A stretch of 64,000 bases of DNA from Picocystis sp. L7 (lineage: Eukaryota; Chlorophyta; Picocystophyceae; Picocystales; Picocystaceae), in NCBI GenBank assembly GCA_020975725.1, contig QXJR01000003.1, positions 1,116,001 to 1,180,000 on the forward strand, given 5' to 3'. Shown in pieces: positions 8,722 through 19,205 of the stretch. The notes under the pieces are model-generated. The model saw only the letters and a program-made list of their open reading frames with translations. It made no database searches and was not told the DNA's origin. The first letter of the stretch is position 1. Every line of letters begins with the position of its first letter. The position numbers and the translations under genes were made by a program.

Positions 8722-9495
8722 ATGCACCGACGTTCGCTCGATGCATCCGACGCCAAGCGCGCTTTGGTGGCGGTGGCGGAGGAACAAGACGGCGTGGAGG
8801 TGCTGCTGGTGGACCTGGACGACACCTTGTATCGAGAACCCAAGGTGGCGGAACACGTGCGTGACTACATCGGCGCGTACATGGAGCGCAAGTTGGGCAT
8901 CCCAGCACGCGACATGCCTGGCTTGCGCATGCAACTGTACATGAAACATGGCACGACGGCGGCAGGATTGGCAGCACACGGGTACGACATCGACTGGGAC
9001 GACTGGCACAGCCACGTGCACGGCCAACTGCCGTACGAGAAGGTGATCCAGCGAGACGAACGACTCCGCGCGGTGCTCGAACGCATCCCGGCGAAGAAGT
9101 ACGTCTTCACGAACGCCGACCGGCAGCACGCCGACACCGTGCTGCAGCAGCTGGGCATCGAGAATTGCTTCCACGGGATCATCTGCTTCGAATCCATCCA
9201 GGAAAACTTCAAGGAGCTGCTGAAAACGGCAGCAGTGGCTGCAGGCATGCTTGGAGGGGCCAAGGTCGTATGCAAGCCAAGCAAGCTGGCTTTCGAATTG
9301 GCATTGAGGCAGGCAGGCAACCCTGATCCACGAAAGTGCCTCTTCATCGATGACAGCCCCAAGAACGTAGAAGCAGCACATCGACTAGGGATGAAAACGT
9401 GTTTGGTGGGTCAAAGGGGGTCGGAATCACCGTCGCTCAAAACCATTGATTCAATGCACGACATATTGGATGCTTTTCCAAGCTTGAAACAGTGA
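8722..9495 (+). CDS. HAD-family pyrimidine 5'-nucleotidase-like hydrolase
   Basis: A 257-residue HAD-superfamily phosphatase resembling yeast SDT1/PHM8 and plant pyrimidine nucleotidases. HAD motif I is LLVDLDDTLY (Asp31 nucleophile, Asp33). The cap follows with YGAYMERKLG-like helices. Motif II is YVFTNADRQH, motif III uses the lysine in VVCKPSKLAFELAL, and motif IV is CLFIDDSPKNV. Acting on nucleoside monophosphates is typical of this subfamily, but the substrate is not shown by sequence. The frame is open to 8617. The ATG at 8722 (GCCATGCACCG) is preferred because the domain begins 25 residues later and the earlier part is unremarkable. Confidence 0.88.
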   Translation: MHRRSLDASDAKRALVAVAEEQDGVEVLLVDLDDTLYREPKVAEHVRDYIGAYMERKLGIPARDMPGLRMQLYMKHGTTAAGLAAHGYDIDWDDWHSHVHGQLPYEKVIQRDERLRAVLERIPAKKYVFTNADRQHADTVLQQLGIENCFHGIICFESIQENFKELLKTAAVAAGMLGGAKVVCKPSKLAFELALRQAGNPDPRKCLFIDDSPKNVEAAHRLGMKTCLVGQRGSESPSLKTIDSMHDILDAFPSLKQ

Positions 9496-10649
9496 ATGCC
9501 AGCATTGGCAAGTGTGGGTCAGGCGAGAGCTGCCCAGATCGAACTCTGCTGCACTGCACACCTCGTTTCTCCGCCACCTTCACTTGGCTCCTTATAAGAA
9601 GTGCCTCTACGTGCTCAGCATGCACGGTGTCTACCAGAGGTGCCACTAATGTTTCTGAATGCTTGACTGCTGCGCAATGCCTTGGTGTTCCTTGGAGCTG
9701 CACCTGCACTGTAGGGGAAGCCTTTGGCCATGGGTATGTCGAGCATGCGCTCGGTCTTTTGATTTGTTGGGCTGCGATTGCCCTTTCCGTGATTTTAGTT
9801 CACTATTCTGATCGGTCATTGCGGCCAGCACTGTTTTATCGATGGCTGGGACACTGTCCGGGTACGCTTTGTGTGACTGCTGGTGCCATACATGATCGGT
9901 GGTGTAGCAACCTTCAGCCCACTATGGACGTGGAAACGGGCGTCATTATGGAACTGCATTCGAGTCCTTATCGCACGAAGTGCCATGGAATGTCCATTGC
10001 CTGTCCGTTTGCCACATTATGTACGCACTATGGGAGGATTTCGTTCTTCAACTCCCACATGAATCAGATTTTGCATTTTTGAATCCCCCTTGTTTCGAAG
10101 GGTTGGGGATTGGCGCTTGGCGATAGCGTTTGGTCCGGTTCCCCTCGCTTCGCCATGCCGTTTGTCCCGCATGCGTATGCACCCATGACCCTTCCTTCCC
10201 CTTGGGTTGTTCGGGCACTTCACCTTTATCGACCGGGTCCTTCGGTCAGGATGGTGCGCTGGATCTCTTCTTCGTGCCTTTACTTGGTCCATCTCTGCTC
10301 TGGCATCCACCCATGCACGTGCATGTGGTACGGTTCCATCATCCACGGCGTCCTCTGTTCCAGCGACCCCAGTGGAGATGCAGATGGACCTGAGAACTTC
10401 CCCATCCAAGGCCTGGGGAGAAGGGCGGGTTCGAACCGGGGCGGTTCCATCGGAGGAACGAACCCTTCACCCCCATGAACGGCGGGTTGCCATCCGACTG
10501 AACCCACGTCCATCCCCCTTTCACCGAAAGAAAGAAAGTAAGAAAGAAAGAAGCACTGGATCGGACCCCTCTCCCCCCCAGTCTCGAGAGAAGAAACTCC
10601 CAAAGGGGGGAGCAGGAGGGGGTCCATTTCCGAAAGGGAGACAACGGCC
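9496..10649. other. Intergenic region, no convincing gene; promoter at its right end
   Basis: About 1.15 kb. Frames of up to 196 codons exist, but they are rich in Cys, Trp and His and show no domain, so they are treated as chance. From about 10420 to 10649 the sequence becomes G/C-rich with GGGTTCGAACCGGG and GGCGGTTCC words. A short (GAAA)n stretch lies at about 10522-10555. This part is probably the promoter of the downstream gene. Confidence 0.5.
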
Positions 10650-11717
10650 ATGGCGCGCATTCGCACGTGCTTCTTGACGCGTGGCGCGCCTCTGGCGGGA
10701 CCACGTGCGCCGAAAAAGGCGATCCGGAGCACGGGAAGGGTCCGTGGGAACGCCCAGGAGCGTCCTGGAGCGGAAAACGCGGAGGAGAAGGACGTGGGAA
10801 CGCGAGGTTGGAGCCTAGGTGCATCTCGGAACCAAGAAGCCAAGGAAGACGCAGCCGCTTCGACCAAAGGTGGACTCGCCGCCTTGCTCGTGCTGGCGGC
10901 GATCGGTGCGGGAACCTTCCTGTCCGCACGTGCGATGCGAAACCACGCCCAAAGGAACGCCATGCACGCAGCTCCGGCAAGCATGGAGGCGTCCACCGCC
11001 GAGGTCGAGCCCCACGTGACCAAGCACGAAGAGCCGAAGCTTCCCAGCGTGGATTCGTGGAGGAACGAAGAAGATGAATCCACACAAGGGAGGGAAGACG
11101 TGAAAGAAACCAACGGGATGGCACTGAGAGGCGAAGAAGAAGAAGAGGAAGAACATGGAGGAGGAAGAAGCGTACCGGAAGTGCAGGAAACGTCGGTCGA
11201 AGTGGAAGTGAACCTGTCTGAAGCGCAAGTGGTGTTCGCGAGGACGCTCGAAACAGCGGCCGGAGCGAACGCTGCAGCTGCAGAAGCTGCCCGGACGGCG
11301 GGAGAAGCGGCGAGTGCGTCGGTGGAGGCGGCTCGAGTGGCCACCAAGTTGCACGTCGCCATCACCGAAGGTGCAGAGACCGCCATCGAAGACGCCATCC
11401 TCGTGGCGGAACGCGCAGCCAAGCGTGCAGAAGCGGCCGAAAGCCGCGCGTATGCAGCAGCCGAGAGCGCGAAAAAGGCTGCAGAGGAGGCCCGAACGCA
11501 GGCCAATGCCGGAAGAGGAACAAAAGTGACCACCTCCCAACCCGCCAAGCTGGAAAAGACATCTGAAGGTGAGCCGTGGATCCAACGCACAGGCCGTTCC
11601 TGGGCTGAGAACTTGAAATCTTCGACCCAACAAGTGGGGAAGAAGGCAGGAGAAGCCGCTCAGGCCACCAAAAACCGCATCTGGCTTCTCATGCCGTCAT
11701 CAAAGGAGGAAAAGTGA
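10650..11717 (+). CDS. Ala-rich coiled-coil protein with one membrane segment, unknown function
   Basis: Not assigned to a family. The first 60 or so residues are basic and Gly/Ala-rich, resembling an organelle leader. A hydrophobic helix occupies about residues 74-93 (GGLAALLVLAAIGAGTFLSA). A Glu-rich linker follows (GEEEEEEEHGGG), then a long Ala/Glu/Arg helix about 195-310 with heptad-like spacing (AAESRAYAAAESAKKAAEEA). It ends in an LEA/apolipoprotein-like 11-mer style segment (STQQVGKKAGEAAQATKNR). The likely picture is a single-pass protein with a membrane- or filament-associating helix. A 436-codon frame lies on the opposite strand, but it is the Ala/Ser-rich mirror of this helix and starts inside the gene. 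Confidence 0.68.
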   Translation: MARIRTCFLTRGAPLAGPRAPKKAIRSTGRVRGNAQERPGAENAEEKDVGTRGWSLGASRNQEAKEDAAASTKGGLAALLVLAAIGAGTFLSARAMRNHAQRNAMHAAPASMEASTAEVEPHVTKHEEPKLPSVDSWRNEEDESTQGREDVKETNGMALRGEEEEEEEHGGGRSVPEVQETSVEVEVNLSEAQVVFARTLETAAGANAAAAEAARTAGEAASASVEAARVATKLHVAITEGAETAIEDAILVAERAAKRAEAAESRAYAAAESAKKAAEEARTQANAGRGTKVTTSQPAKLEKTSEGEPWIQRTGRSWAENLKSSTQQVGKKAGEAAQATKNRIWLLMPSSKEEK

Positions 11718-12135
11718 ATGGTTCTCCTGCCCGCCCCGTCCATATCTGTGGACAATTTTTGAAATCAATTATTCCCATTGCACCAGCTGTTGCATGTCCT
11801 CTTTTCCGGTGGACGCAGCCGAACGTTGCATTGCAAGAAGACAATGCACTGCATCCATCTCGAATGGAAAGCCAGGAGAGTTTTCTGCACGTGTTGGGCG
11901 CATCTACACGTGGAGATCGCCACTGCGGCCTCCTGTTCCCAACCTCAGCAGTACAGGAATACCCCTCCAACTTGATCTACATGCATTATTTGTTATTCCA
12001 GAAGTTTGTCAACTGCAACAAGACAAAATTTGGCACCTCAAAGAAGGAAATGCAATGATTCAAACTTGCAAATTCTACAAGGTGTACAGAGGACAGCAAT
12101 GTTTCAAGGCTACCAGTATGAAACCCAGTGTTACG
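11718..12135. other. Intergenic, convergent 3' ends
   Basis: About 420 bp between the stop of the Ala-rich protein gene and the stop of the first sulfotransferase gene on the other strand. Composition is more AT-rich than the flanks. I see no gene or repeat; it should hold two polyadenylation regions. Confidence 0.5.
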
Positions 12136-13293
12136 CTACTTCAAACCAAAAATCTCTGATAGTGCTCGCTTTTGTACATCCCAAAGTGCCTGTACGTGCT
12201 GATGGAGACACAGGTCATAATAATCAAGCATCTCGATCTGCCTCAGCAGATCCGGATTGTTCTCCAGAAGATATTTTATTTGTCTGGTGGATCCTCTGTA
12301 GTTTCTCTCCAAGCTATCTACGGGCAGCCTTGCTTTCACTCCGAAGAAATAGTCCAGTATTTCTGAAGCCATAGACAGTTCTTCGGTTGGTATGGTGAAA
12401 GTGAACTTTTTAAGCTGCTCCAGTACATGTGCATATTGTGAAGGCATATCGTCTGTGCTTTCAGGCCTCCATACTCCTGCCAGGGTGGAAACCTGAGGGT
12501 TCCGAGGAAGCGTAGATTTTATTCCTTTGTATTCCCCGTGGTTGATGAAAGATGCAAGTTGCACTTCCAGGTTGCGCACGATTCCCTTTTCATCGAATTC
12601 CAGTCCATTCCAAACTTGCAGCATGTCTGATACTACTCGAAATTTGGGGTCTCTTGCCGTAGTTATGAAGATAAAGTCGTCGGTTGGAGCATCTGTGTGA
12701 AAGAATGCACGCTCGTTGAAGAGAACCCTGTAGTCTTCTTTCTGTAGAAAACTTTGCAGTGTCTGCCTTGTCCCATTGATGAGAGGCCACATCCATGGTT
12801 CACCGCTACAGTTGTGTTCCGTTGGCACTTTGTATCCAAGTCTTTTCACATACTCGCACAGGAAAGTACCCCCACACTTGGACTGATGCTGCACATATAG
12901 ACGCTTCCTAAGATCGAAAAAGGCCCTTCTGTCTTCCAATATGCGCCTTTTAGTCAGTTTCAGGTAATCTTCGCCAGGTAGCCTTTGGGGACAATCAGGC
13001 TTCCAATCGGATGCTTCCTGCTTCACACCGAACTTTTTCCCTGCGTCATCTCTCACGTATGAGTATCTTCTGGAGATCTTAAAATGGGCGTGGAAGTATG
13101 CTGTCGAGGTGCATCCCAACGCGAGGACCAAGACGAGGAGCTTCAGCAAGGATTTCCTTGAGATCTGTTCGCTCGAGTTGCGGCACCGGAACGACGCATT
13201 TGCACCATCGGTCAGCCCATCCGATTCATCGTCTCGATTCCATCCTTCCTCTTCCCATCCACGATCTCGAGTGCTGCGTACCAAGAGGCTCAT
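12136..13293 (-). CDS. Type II Golgi-type sulfotransferase, paralogue 1
   Basis: A 385-residue carbohydrate sulfotransferase-like protein. Architecture is type II: short charged cytosolic tail, one signal anchor about residues 49-68 (LLKLLVLVLALGCTSTAYFH), stem, then a lumenal domain. The PAPS 5'-phosphosulfate loop is YVQHQSKCGGTFLC at 133-146 (compare HxPKTGGT in sulfotransferases). The 3'-phosphate motif is TTARDPKFRVVS at 211-222 (compare RDPxxRxxS). Family-specific blocks shared with the two other copies include HNCSGEPWMWPL, NLEVQLASFI.HG and FTFTIPTEEL. The start at 13293 is preferred over the longer frame because it puts the anchor in a normal position. Substrate unknown; sulfation of secreted polysaccharide is inferred. 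Confidence 0.8.
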   Translation of the reverse strand: MSLLVRSTRDRGWEEEGWNRDDESDGLTDGANASFRCRNSSEQISRKSLLKLLVLVLALGCTSTAYFHAHFKISRRYSYVRDDAGKKFGVKQEASDWKPDCPQRLPGEDYLKLTKRRILEDRRAFFDLRKRLYVQHQSKCGGTFLCEYVKRLGYKVPTEHNCSGEPWMWPLINGTRQTLQSFLQKEDYRVLFNERAFFHTDAPTDDFIFITTARDPKFRVVSDMLQVWNGLEFDEKGIVRNLEVQLASFINHGEYKGIKSTLPRNPQVSTLAGVWRPESTDDMPSQYAHVLEQLKKFTFTIPTEELSMASEILDYFFGVKARLPVDSLERNYRGSTRQIKYLLENNPDLLRQIEMLDYYDLCLHQHVQALWDVQKRALSEIFGLK

Positions 13294-14473
13294 TCCACGT
13301 GCAAACGTCCTCTTGAATCGTGCGGATTCTCGTTGCGAATCCTCTGGGATTGAGCGACCCTGTCCTGGAACCGAGACCTGGACCCCAACCTGTCTCCATC
13401 GATCAGAAGCTGCACCAGTCCAAGTGCCCAGGGCGATGGCCAACAATCCACGCCCATCAAAGAAGAGGTGGGAAACGCAACTGGTGCAGGAGCAGCAAAA
13501 CAATGCGGCAAGGGGATGAATGTGTACCCCAGGGAGTGAGGACGTCATGTGCAATGGGAGGACTGCCACGCATCATGTTTGGTGCGTGTCTTCAACACGC
13601 AAGATATCCAGTGTCTGGAGGGTGCCAATAATCTACCCAAGGTAATGTTATGGATCCTGCACATACCAGGTAGAGTGAAGTCCTTCTTCCATGGAGAACA
13701 TCTTCTGGCAGCCCTGCAGGACTCGAACCAGATATGCATCGAAAACTTGGATGACAACCGAAAGAATCCGTCGATCCAAAGACTGCAGATAGAGAATTCC
13801 GAGTTCTATGCCGGACTTTCAATGCTAGAATCATTCCTGTCTTCATGATCATCATGAGCAAGCAACGACTTGCAGATCCCACGAGATTGTAGCATACATC
13901 CGGAGAATACTTTGTACTCCTAGGTGCGTCGATCCTATGCCTTAAACGGTGGGTCAAGGACTACATACCGAAGGCAGGTCGGGGCAAATGGAGACTGTGC
14001 TACTGGACAGACAGAGGCAAACCCATTCGTGAGAGACTGGGAAGAGATCGCATGATCTAAGGGTAGAATTTCAAATCGGAAATTAGTGGGCGACTATGTA
14101 CTTATTCTACAGAGAGATGCTATATTCATCTCACTTTTCAAGGGTAGCGTATGACGTGCGTCCAGTGCAGATGTCCAGAAAGAAATCTGCCAGGCGCAAC
14201 TCCTTCACATTCTAATTTGCCACCAGATTGATTTTGAGGACCTGGAGAGCTCGTGAGGATAGTTCTACTCACACTTCCAAGATACATTCTTCTGCTCGTT
14301 GCAGACAACATCAATGGCGGGAAAAGGACAACATGCACTGCCGTATCATATCATCTGCATGCCCAGCAGCCTTCAAAATAGTCTATTCAGTTCGTGCCAA
14401 TGCAAACGCACATGTACACTGCATCATGAAAGCCTATTCCCTTACAATCGACGTTGGGTACCTTCCTCAATCT
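13294..14473. other. Spacer between sulfotransferase paralogues 1 and 2
   Basis: About 1.2 kb with no convincing gene. Frames of 70-120 codons occur on both strands but show neither a domain nor similarity to the sulfotransferases. The region is AT-richer than coding DNA nearby. It should hold the promoter of paralogue 1 and the 3' end of paralogue 2. Confidence 0.5.
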
Positions 14474-15505
14474 CTACACCTGAACTGACCCAGCCTCCTC
14501 TTCCACAATTTTCTTCTGAACCTTCCATAGCTCACGTACCTGTCGGTACAAGCAATTGTCGTAGAAGTTGTCTCTCTGGATCTTTCTGACCAGCTGAGGG
14601 TCGTGTTTTTCCAAGAACTCCAATTGCTCGTTTGCTCCTCGTGCATTCCAATGCTCCCTCCCTTTAGGCATCACAATCTTGAGGCCAAAAAATGCACGAA
14701 TGTACGCGAGACCCTCGGACAGACTTTCTGTTGGAATCGTGAAGCTGAATATCTTCAGTCGTTTAAGAACCAAACGATAGATATTTGGCCAATCTTCCTT
14801 CTGCTCTCCCCACTTCTCTCCTGCTAGGTGCAGTGTCTGCAAGTTCAATGGTGCATCCTTGGCTGAATTTTCATCGATTCCATGATCGATGAATTCAGCA
14901 AGTGTAAGTGATAAGTTCTTCACTACACCGTCACTATCCAGCGGCAAATCTTGCCAATCCTGCAACATACTTGAAATCATTCTGGGGACTGGATCTCGAG
15001 CGGAGGTTATGTAGACAAACTCATCTTCTGGAACATCTTCGGAGAAGAATTCCCTCTCGTTGAAGAGAACTTCAAAGGATGTGCTTCTGTATAAGGTTTG
15101 CAAATCTTTCCGGCTACCATGAACCAGGGGCCACATCCACGGGTCTCCGTTGCAATTTTTCACTTTTGGTACGCGGAGTCCGGAAGCCTTGAAGTATCTG
15201 CACAGAGTAGAACCACCACATTTATGTTGGTGCTGCACGTATAGGCGTCTCTTTCCACCGAAAAACTCGTTTCTGCCATCAACCATGCGCTGTCGGAGCG
15301 CTGCGACGAAGTCTTCGTCGATGTGCAGGGTTGGACACGTTTGTGGCTCTGTTGACAGTCGAGGTTGTGCAGATTGGAAAGCTTTCGTTGCTGCAGGAGA
15401 GATGTGGCTGTAGAACACCCGGCGGTCGGTCCAGATTCGGTACAAGCACACCAAGAGGAAGCAGATTCCCAGTCCAATGCAAATCAAACGAACGCGATGC
15501 ATCAT
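14474..15505 (-). CDS. Type II Golgi-type sulfotransferase, paralogue 2
   Basis: A 343-residue paralogue in the same orientation as copy 1. The signal anchor lies right at the N-terminus (VRLICIGLGICFLLVCLYRI, about residues 5-24). The 5'-phosphosulfate loop is YVQHQHKCGGSTLC and the 3'-phosphate motif is TSARDPVPRMISS. Shared blocks include NCNGDPWMWPLVHG, VLFNEREFF, GVVKNLSLTLAEFI and FSFTIPTESL, as well as a Cys-containing C-terminal helix (NFYDNCLYRQVRELWKVQKK). Clear but distant similarity to copies 1 and 3 points to old tandem duplication. Golgi sulfation of glycans is inferred from fold and topology. Confidence 0.82.
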   Translation of the reverse strand: MMHRVRLICIGLGICFLLVCLYRIWTDRRVFYSHISPAATKAFQSAQPRLSTEPQTCPTLHIDEDFVAALRQRMVDGRNEFFGGKRRLYVQHQHKCGGSTLCRYFKASGLRVPKVKNCNGDPWMWPLVHGSRKDLQTLYRSTSFEVLFNEREFFSEDVPEDEFVYITSARDPVPRMISSMLQDWQDLPLDSDGVVKNLSLTLAEFIDHGIDENSAKDAPLNLQTLHLAGEKWGEQKEDWPNIYRLVLKRLKIFSFTIPTESLSEGLAYIRAFFGLKIVMPKGREHWNARGANEQLEFLEKHDPQLVRKIQRDNFYDNCLYRQVRELWKVQKKIVEEEAGSVQV

Positions 15506-16336
15506 TTCCGAGTGGTTTGGCAGCTCTCGCGTCGCAGGCCTGCTTCTGTTCTGGCGGCAAGGCTGCCTGTCTCGTTCGTCCGTGCAACTCGATTCGACGG
15601 ATGGGCTTTCGTGGTCCTCACGTGGATTCGCTGCGGCATCTTTCGACTTTCGAAGCTGCGTTGCGTCTCATGAGTCGCAGATGCTCTGGGCGGTGCGCGG
15701 TTCGATCGGTCGACAACTCGAGGGTCGTCGAAAAACTTCGACGAAAACGAATGGGGTTGAAACGCAGAGGATCGAGGTCGACGACTCCAATGCATCCTGC
15801 AGAGTCAATGAAAGGGTGGTCCCACCATTCGCCAAGCCTTGGTCTATCTCTTGCACGTCACACGAAAGAGAATTGGGATGGAGGTTCGCAGCTGCGTAGG
15901 AATACCAATCCGGTGCGGACGTGCATGCCGAGGTAAGAGGCTATGTGTTGCATGTGTCAAGTTCACAAGTTGCACTACGTCGTACCCCTAAACTCTCTGG
16001 CACAAGGCATGCGTTACGGTCCTTAATTCATCCGATACGAGTGCACCCTTCCACACTCGCTACAAGAGGTTCCCCGCTTAGTTTCTAAAACTGGTTCTAC
16101 CTCTTGGGGTGTGGGCAACACGGGTACTTTGTACACTTAGCAAGGACGAACCCAAGCACCATCGCAACGATTTTCACACGGTGGGTGCCTTGTTGATCAG
16201 AAGCTACACTAACGAGACCAACGTTGTCCGTTACGAGTGGTGATGGCCAGCACTTCTTTTGCACGTTGGTGTCTAGCCCATTGCTACCACCGTCGCAAGC
16301 CTTGGTTGTGTCGAATTGTTCTAGATCCATTATGTA
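15506..16336. other. Intergenic region left of the transposon
   Basis: About 830 bp upstream of sulfotransferase 2, ending at the left boundary of the piggyBac-like element. No gene is supported. The first 300 bp include TCGATTCGACGG and TCGAGG words compatible with promoter sequence; the rest is AT-richer and unassigned. Confidence 0.45.
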
Positions 16337-16366
16337 CGAACCCCCACGTGTCCTATACAGGACAAT
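16337..16366 (+). repeat. Left inverted end of the piggyBac-like element
   Basis: Reads GAACCCCCACGT and then the imperfect palindrome GTCCTATACAGGAC, then AATC. It is matched in reverse orientation at 19167-19204. Confidence 0.65.
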
Positions 16367-16589
16367 CTTCCCAATAGGAGCGTTCTTCTGCAAATTGCCC
16401 AATTTAGGTGGGAGAATTGATGCCTAGATACCCAAGACATGTTCCAATCATGGGACCGAATTCCGATGGGCAAGTTTAGTATGGATTCTCTAGTTGTCGA
16501 CAGGCGAAGGATGCTCTAAGGGTTTTCGGACGTGATCACGCATGGCGTAGCGACGGAAGCAACGTCGGCCGCGGCCGGTCACTTCGCGG

Positions 16590-18901
16590 ATGGGAGCGCG
16601 CGTTCGCATTCCAACAGCCGAGTTCGGCGAAGAATGGGCACGTGAAGCGCATGGGGAGGTGTGGAGCGACATGTGGTACGATGGTATGGTGCTCTACCTA
16701 GTACGCATACGTACACGAGAGCAAGAGGCCATAGGTTGCTACCACGCTTCGGGCATCTCAACGGAGGAATGGCCGGTCACCGAGGAAAAGGTGAACCGTT
16801 ACATAATCGTGGAGCCACAACCGGAAGAAGAACCGCATCACGCGGCTATAGAGGAAGAAATACCCACCGGAACAGATGTTAGTGGGGACGACGACTTGGT
16901 ACCTCCACCCACGGAGGTACCACCGGAGGAGGCCTTCCTCGACGTCCAGGAATGCGCAACGTTCCACGAGGAAGGATTGGACCCGCTTGGAGATGGCGTG
17001 GACGCCAACGAAGTTGTTGCGAATGATTTTGGAGTGGTGTGGGAGGAGGAAGAGGCGCACGTGATGGTCGACTCACGTGCAGCCAATGGCGTCATGGACA
17101 GGCAGTAAGGCTATGGCTTGCCTTCGTCTTACATGCCAGAGCCTTTTCGTGAGACAGAAGCATTGCAGTATTTCCTACGCTTCTTCCCGTACGAATTGCT
17201 GCCTGATTGGACTGCTAAGATCACCAAGCGTGGTCGAAGCAAGTACAACAGACCAAGTGACATTTTCTTGTCTTACGACAGAGAGTGTACACCTGGTGTG
17301 TTGTTGAGGGTGTTTGGGTGCTTCGTGTACATGTTGTTGCACCTTGGGCATAGCAGGAAAGCCTTCAAGCAGGTGATTGATGTGGAGAAGGACCCATTGG
17401 CGGTCCTGTTCAATCTCAACAAGTTCCTCTGAAGGAGGGACTTTGACCGCATCTTGGAATTCTTGGCAGTTAGTGTGCCAAAATACACAGCGGAGCGAGG
17501 AGCGAGAGAGGACGGGCATGAGCAAGCTGGAGCTTGCAAGGGACCAAGAGGCACCCTACATACAATGTAGGGTGATCCTCATTGGGAACTGCGCAGGTTG
17601 TGGGATGCATGGAATGCACATGCATCTTGGCATTACACTCCAAGCTGGCTGGGGTTGTGGATGAGTCCATGTTGAAAGGCATGGGCAGGTACATGCCCTC
17701 CAAGATGTTTCTGCGCAGAAAACCTGACCCGCTAGGCAGGGAGCTCAAAACTGTGTGCGATGAGCTGATTGGTGTTTGTTTTTGCATGGAACCTGTGAAG
17801 AACGCAACATTGATGAAAGGGAAAGAATTTGTTACAGAACTTGTCACAACCAAACCAACCACCCTCAGGCTCATGAAGCCGTTCTTTGGCAGTGGGCGTG
17901 TCTGCCTTGGTGACAGCTGGTTTGGGTCAGTCAAGACATGCTGTGCGCTGCTGGAGCGCGGTGTGTACTCCGTGTTGAATGTGAAAAGAGCACACCGAGG
18001 TTTCCCCAAGGCTGCACTTCAACGTTTCCTCGCCGGTGAGCCCAACGAACCCGGACTGACTGTTTGCATTCCAGGCGAAGCATCTATGCGTAGGACCCGC
18101 ACCCGGACCAAGGCAACTGCCCATCGTGGACCTGCTGGCATACCACTGTGCTTGGTGTCTTCCTGCTTCACCACACAGCCAGCAGGCACCATGAAGTACA
18201 TGGTGAAGCATCCAAGTGACACCACTCGTTTACTGGCAAAGCAAATCCCAGTAGATGAGACGACGCAGATGTACAGGTCGAAGTATAGCATCGTGGACCA
18301 GCACAACCGGCTGCAAACAGGTAGCGTTGCGTTCCACGACGTGTGGAAAACGCACGACTTTCGAATTCGCGAGTCGAGTGATCTGATTGGGTTGGCGGAG
18401 GTGATTACCTTTCTGCTCTTGCGTGCGAAGGGAACAAGGCAGGTGTGACAGAAGCACTGCAGGATGCTCCTCGCAAAGGAGCTGTTGGAGAATCCGTGGA
18501 TAATGGCAGAGTTGGAGACGGAGAGGCAGCAAGCTCTCCGTCTACGTCCGTTGATCGCTGCGATGGGTGATTTGGGTGGAGGAAGTGCACACCGTCTGGT
18601 GGCACTGGAGGAAGTGATGAGGACGAGTGGCGAAGACACGCAGGCGAGGAAGGTGATACAGCGTCGCTGCGTCATGTGCGGTATGAAAGCCTCGGCAGCA
18701 TGCCAGGCATGTCACAAGCCAAGCGACGGCATCGTTGCCTACCTCTGTGGGCCATACACGGGCCGTGATTGCGCTGCACAACACATGGCAACGGTGCCCT
18801 CCTGGCGACGACGGAGGGTACCACGGGCGACGTGCACACACCTGCACCGGCCCGTCTGCTGCGACATCGGAGGCGTAGCTCCACAGAGTAATAGATTCTA
18901 A
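16590..18901 (+). pseudogene. piggyBac-type (DDE_Tnp_1_7) transposase, degenerate
   Basis: In order: an acidic N-terminal part (16590 to about 17108), the start of the DDE domain (PFRETEALQYFLRFFPYELL, 17118 onward), the core (from about 17582) and a C-terminal Cys-rich ribbon (CVMCGMKASAACQACHK...LCG) near 18669-18760. Counterparts of the three catalytic Asp are readable: VDESMLKGMGR, LGDSWFGSVKTC and YSIVDQHNRLQ. In-frame stops lie at 17106 (TAA), 17430 (TGA) and 18446 (TGA), and the frame changes between about 17450 and 17580. This makes an active enzyme unlikely unless unrecognised splicing is involved. Codon use is less G/C-biased than in the host genes. Confidence 0.75.
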
Positions 18902-19166
18902 CATTCACCTCTTAAGCTTTCGAATGAGCTGTGCGACGTGACGTGCGATTGCGCGATGCGTGTACATGGCTCGCGTGAAGTTGGGCACTTTTCTCCTACG
19001 GATCGACGAAAGGCCGGACGTACGGAGCACAGGACAACGGCACGGGGCGTCTCTCTGCCCATGCGCTTGGACTTAGGACCTTCAAGGAGTTTGCTACACG
19101 TCCCGGAAGGCGCAAAAAATCCGCCATGATTATGGTAGCAAAAGCGCGGCAAACATCATTGTCCCC

Positions 19167-19204
19167 GATTGTCCTATGTATAGGACAATGACCCGGGGGT
19201 TTAC
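19167..19204 (-). repeat. Right inverted end of the piggyBac-like element
   Basis: Contains a near-perfect palindrome at 19168-19189 with 10-bp arms ATTGTCCTAT and ATAGGACAAT around a GT centre, followed by GACCCGGGGGTTTAC. Read on the minus strand it gives AAACCCCCGGGTC and then the same palindrome as the left end. Confidence 0.7.
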
Positions 19205-19205
19205 A

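Larger units (their letters stand above)
16337..19205 (+). mobile_element. piggyBac-like DNA transposon, decayed
   Basis: About 2.9 kb bounded by imperfect inverted ends, both of which read AACCCCC followed by a GTCCTATAC-AGGACAATC palindrome. The internal transposase reading frame runs left to right, is interrupted, and occupies 16590-18901. Size, CCC-starting ends and transposase type fit piggyBac. The expected TTAA target duplication is not clean (CGAA on the left, GTAA/TAAA on the right), so the exact boundaries are uncertain. The element sits between sulfotransferase copies 2 and 3. Confidence 0.72.

Noticed and set aside
9492-10082. 196-codon plus-strand frame after the HAD gene
   Set aside because: Cys/Trp/His-rich, begins on the end of the HAD gene, no domain or good start.
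10420-10450. GGGTTCGAACCGGG as a tRNA T-arm
   Set aside because: Self-complementary box without the rest of a tRNA; related boxes occur in other promoters.
10280-11590. 436-codon minus-strand frame
   Set aside because: It is the Ser/Ala mirror of the plus-strand Ala-rich helix, starts inside that gene and runs through its promoter; no domain.
16097-16402. 101-codon minus-strand frame over the left end of the transposon
   Set aside because: Crosses the inverted end and has no transposase similarity.
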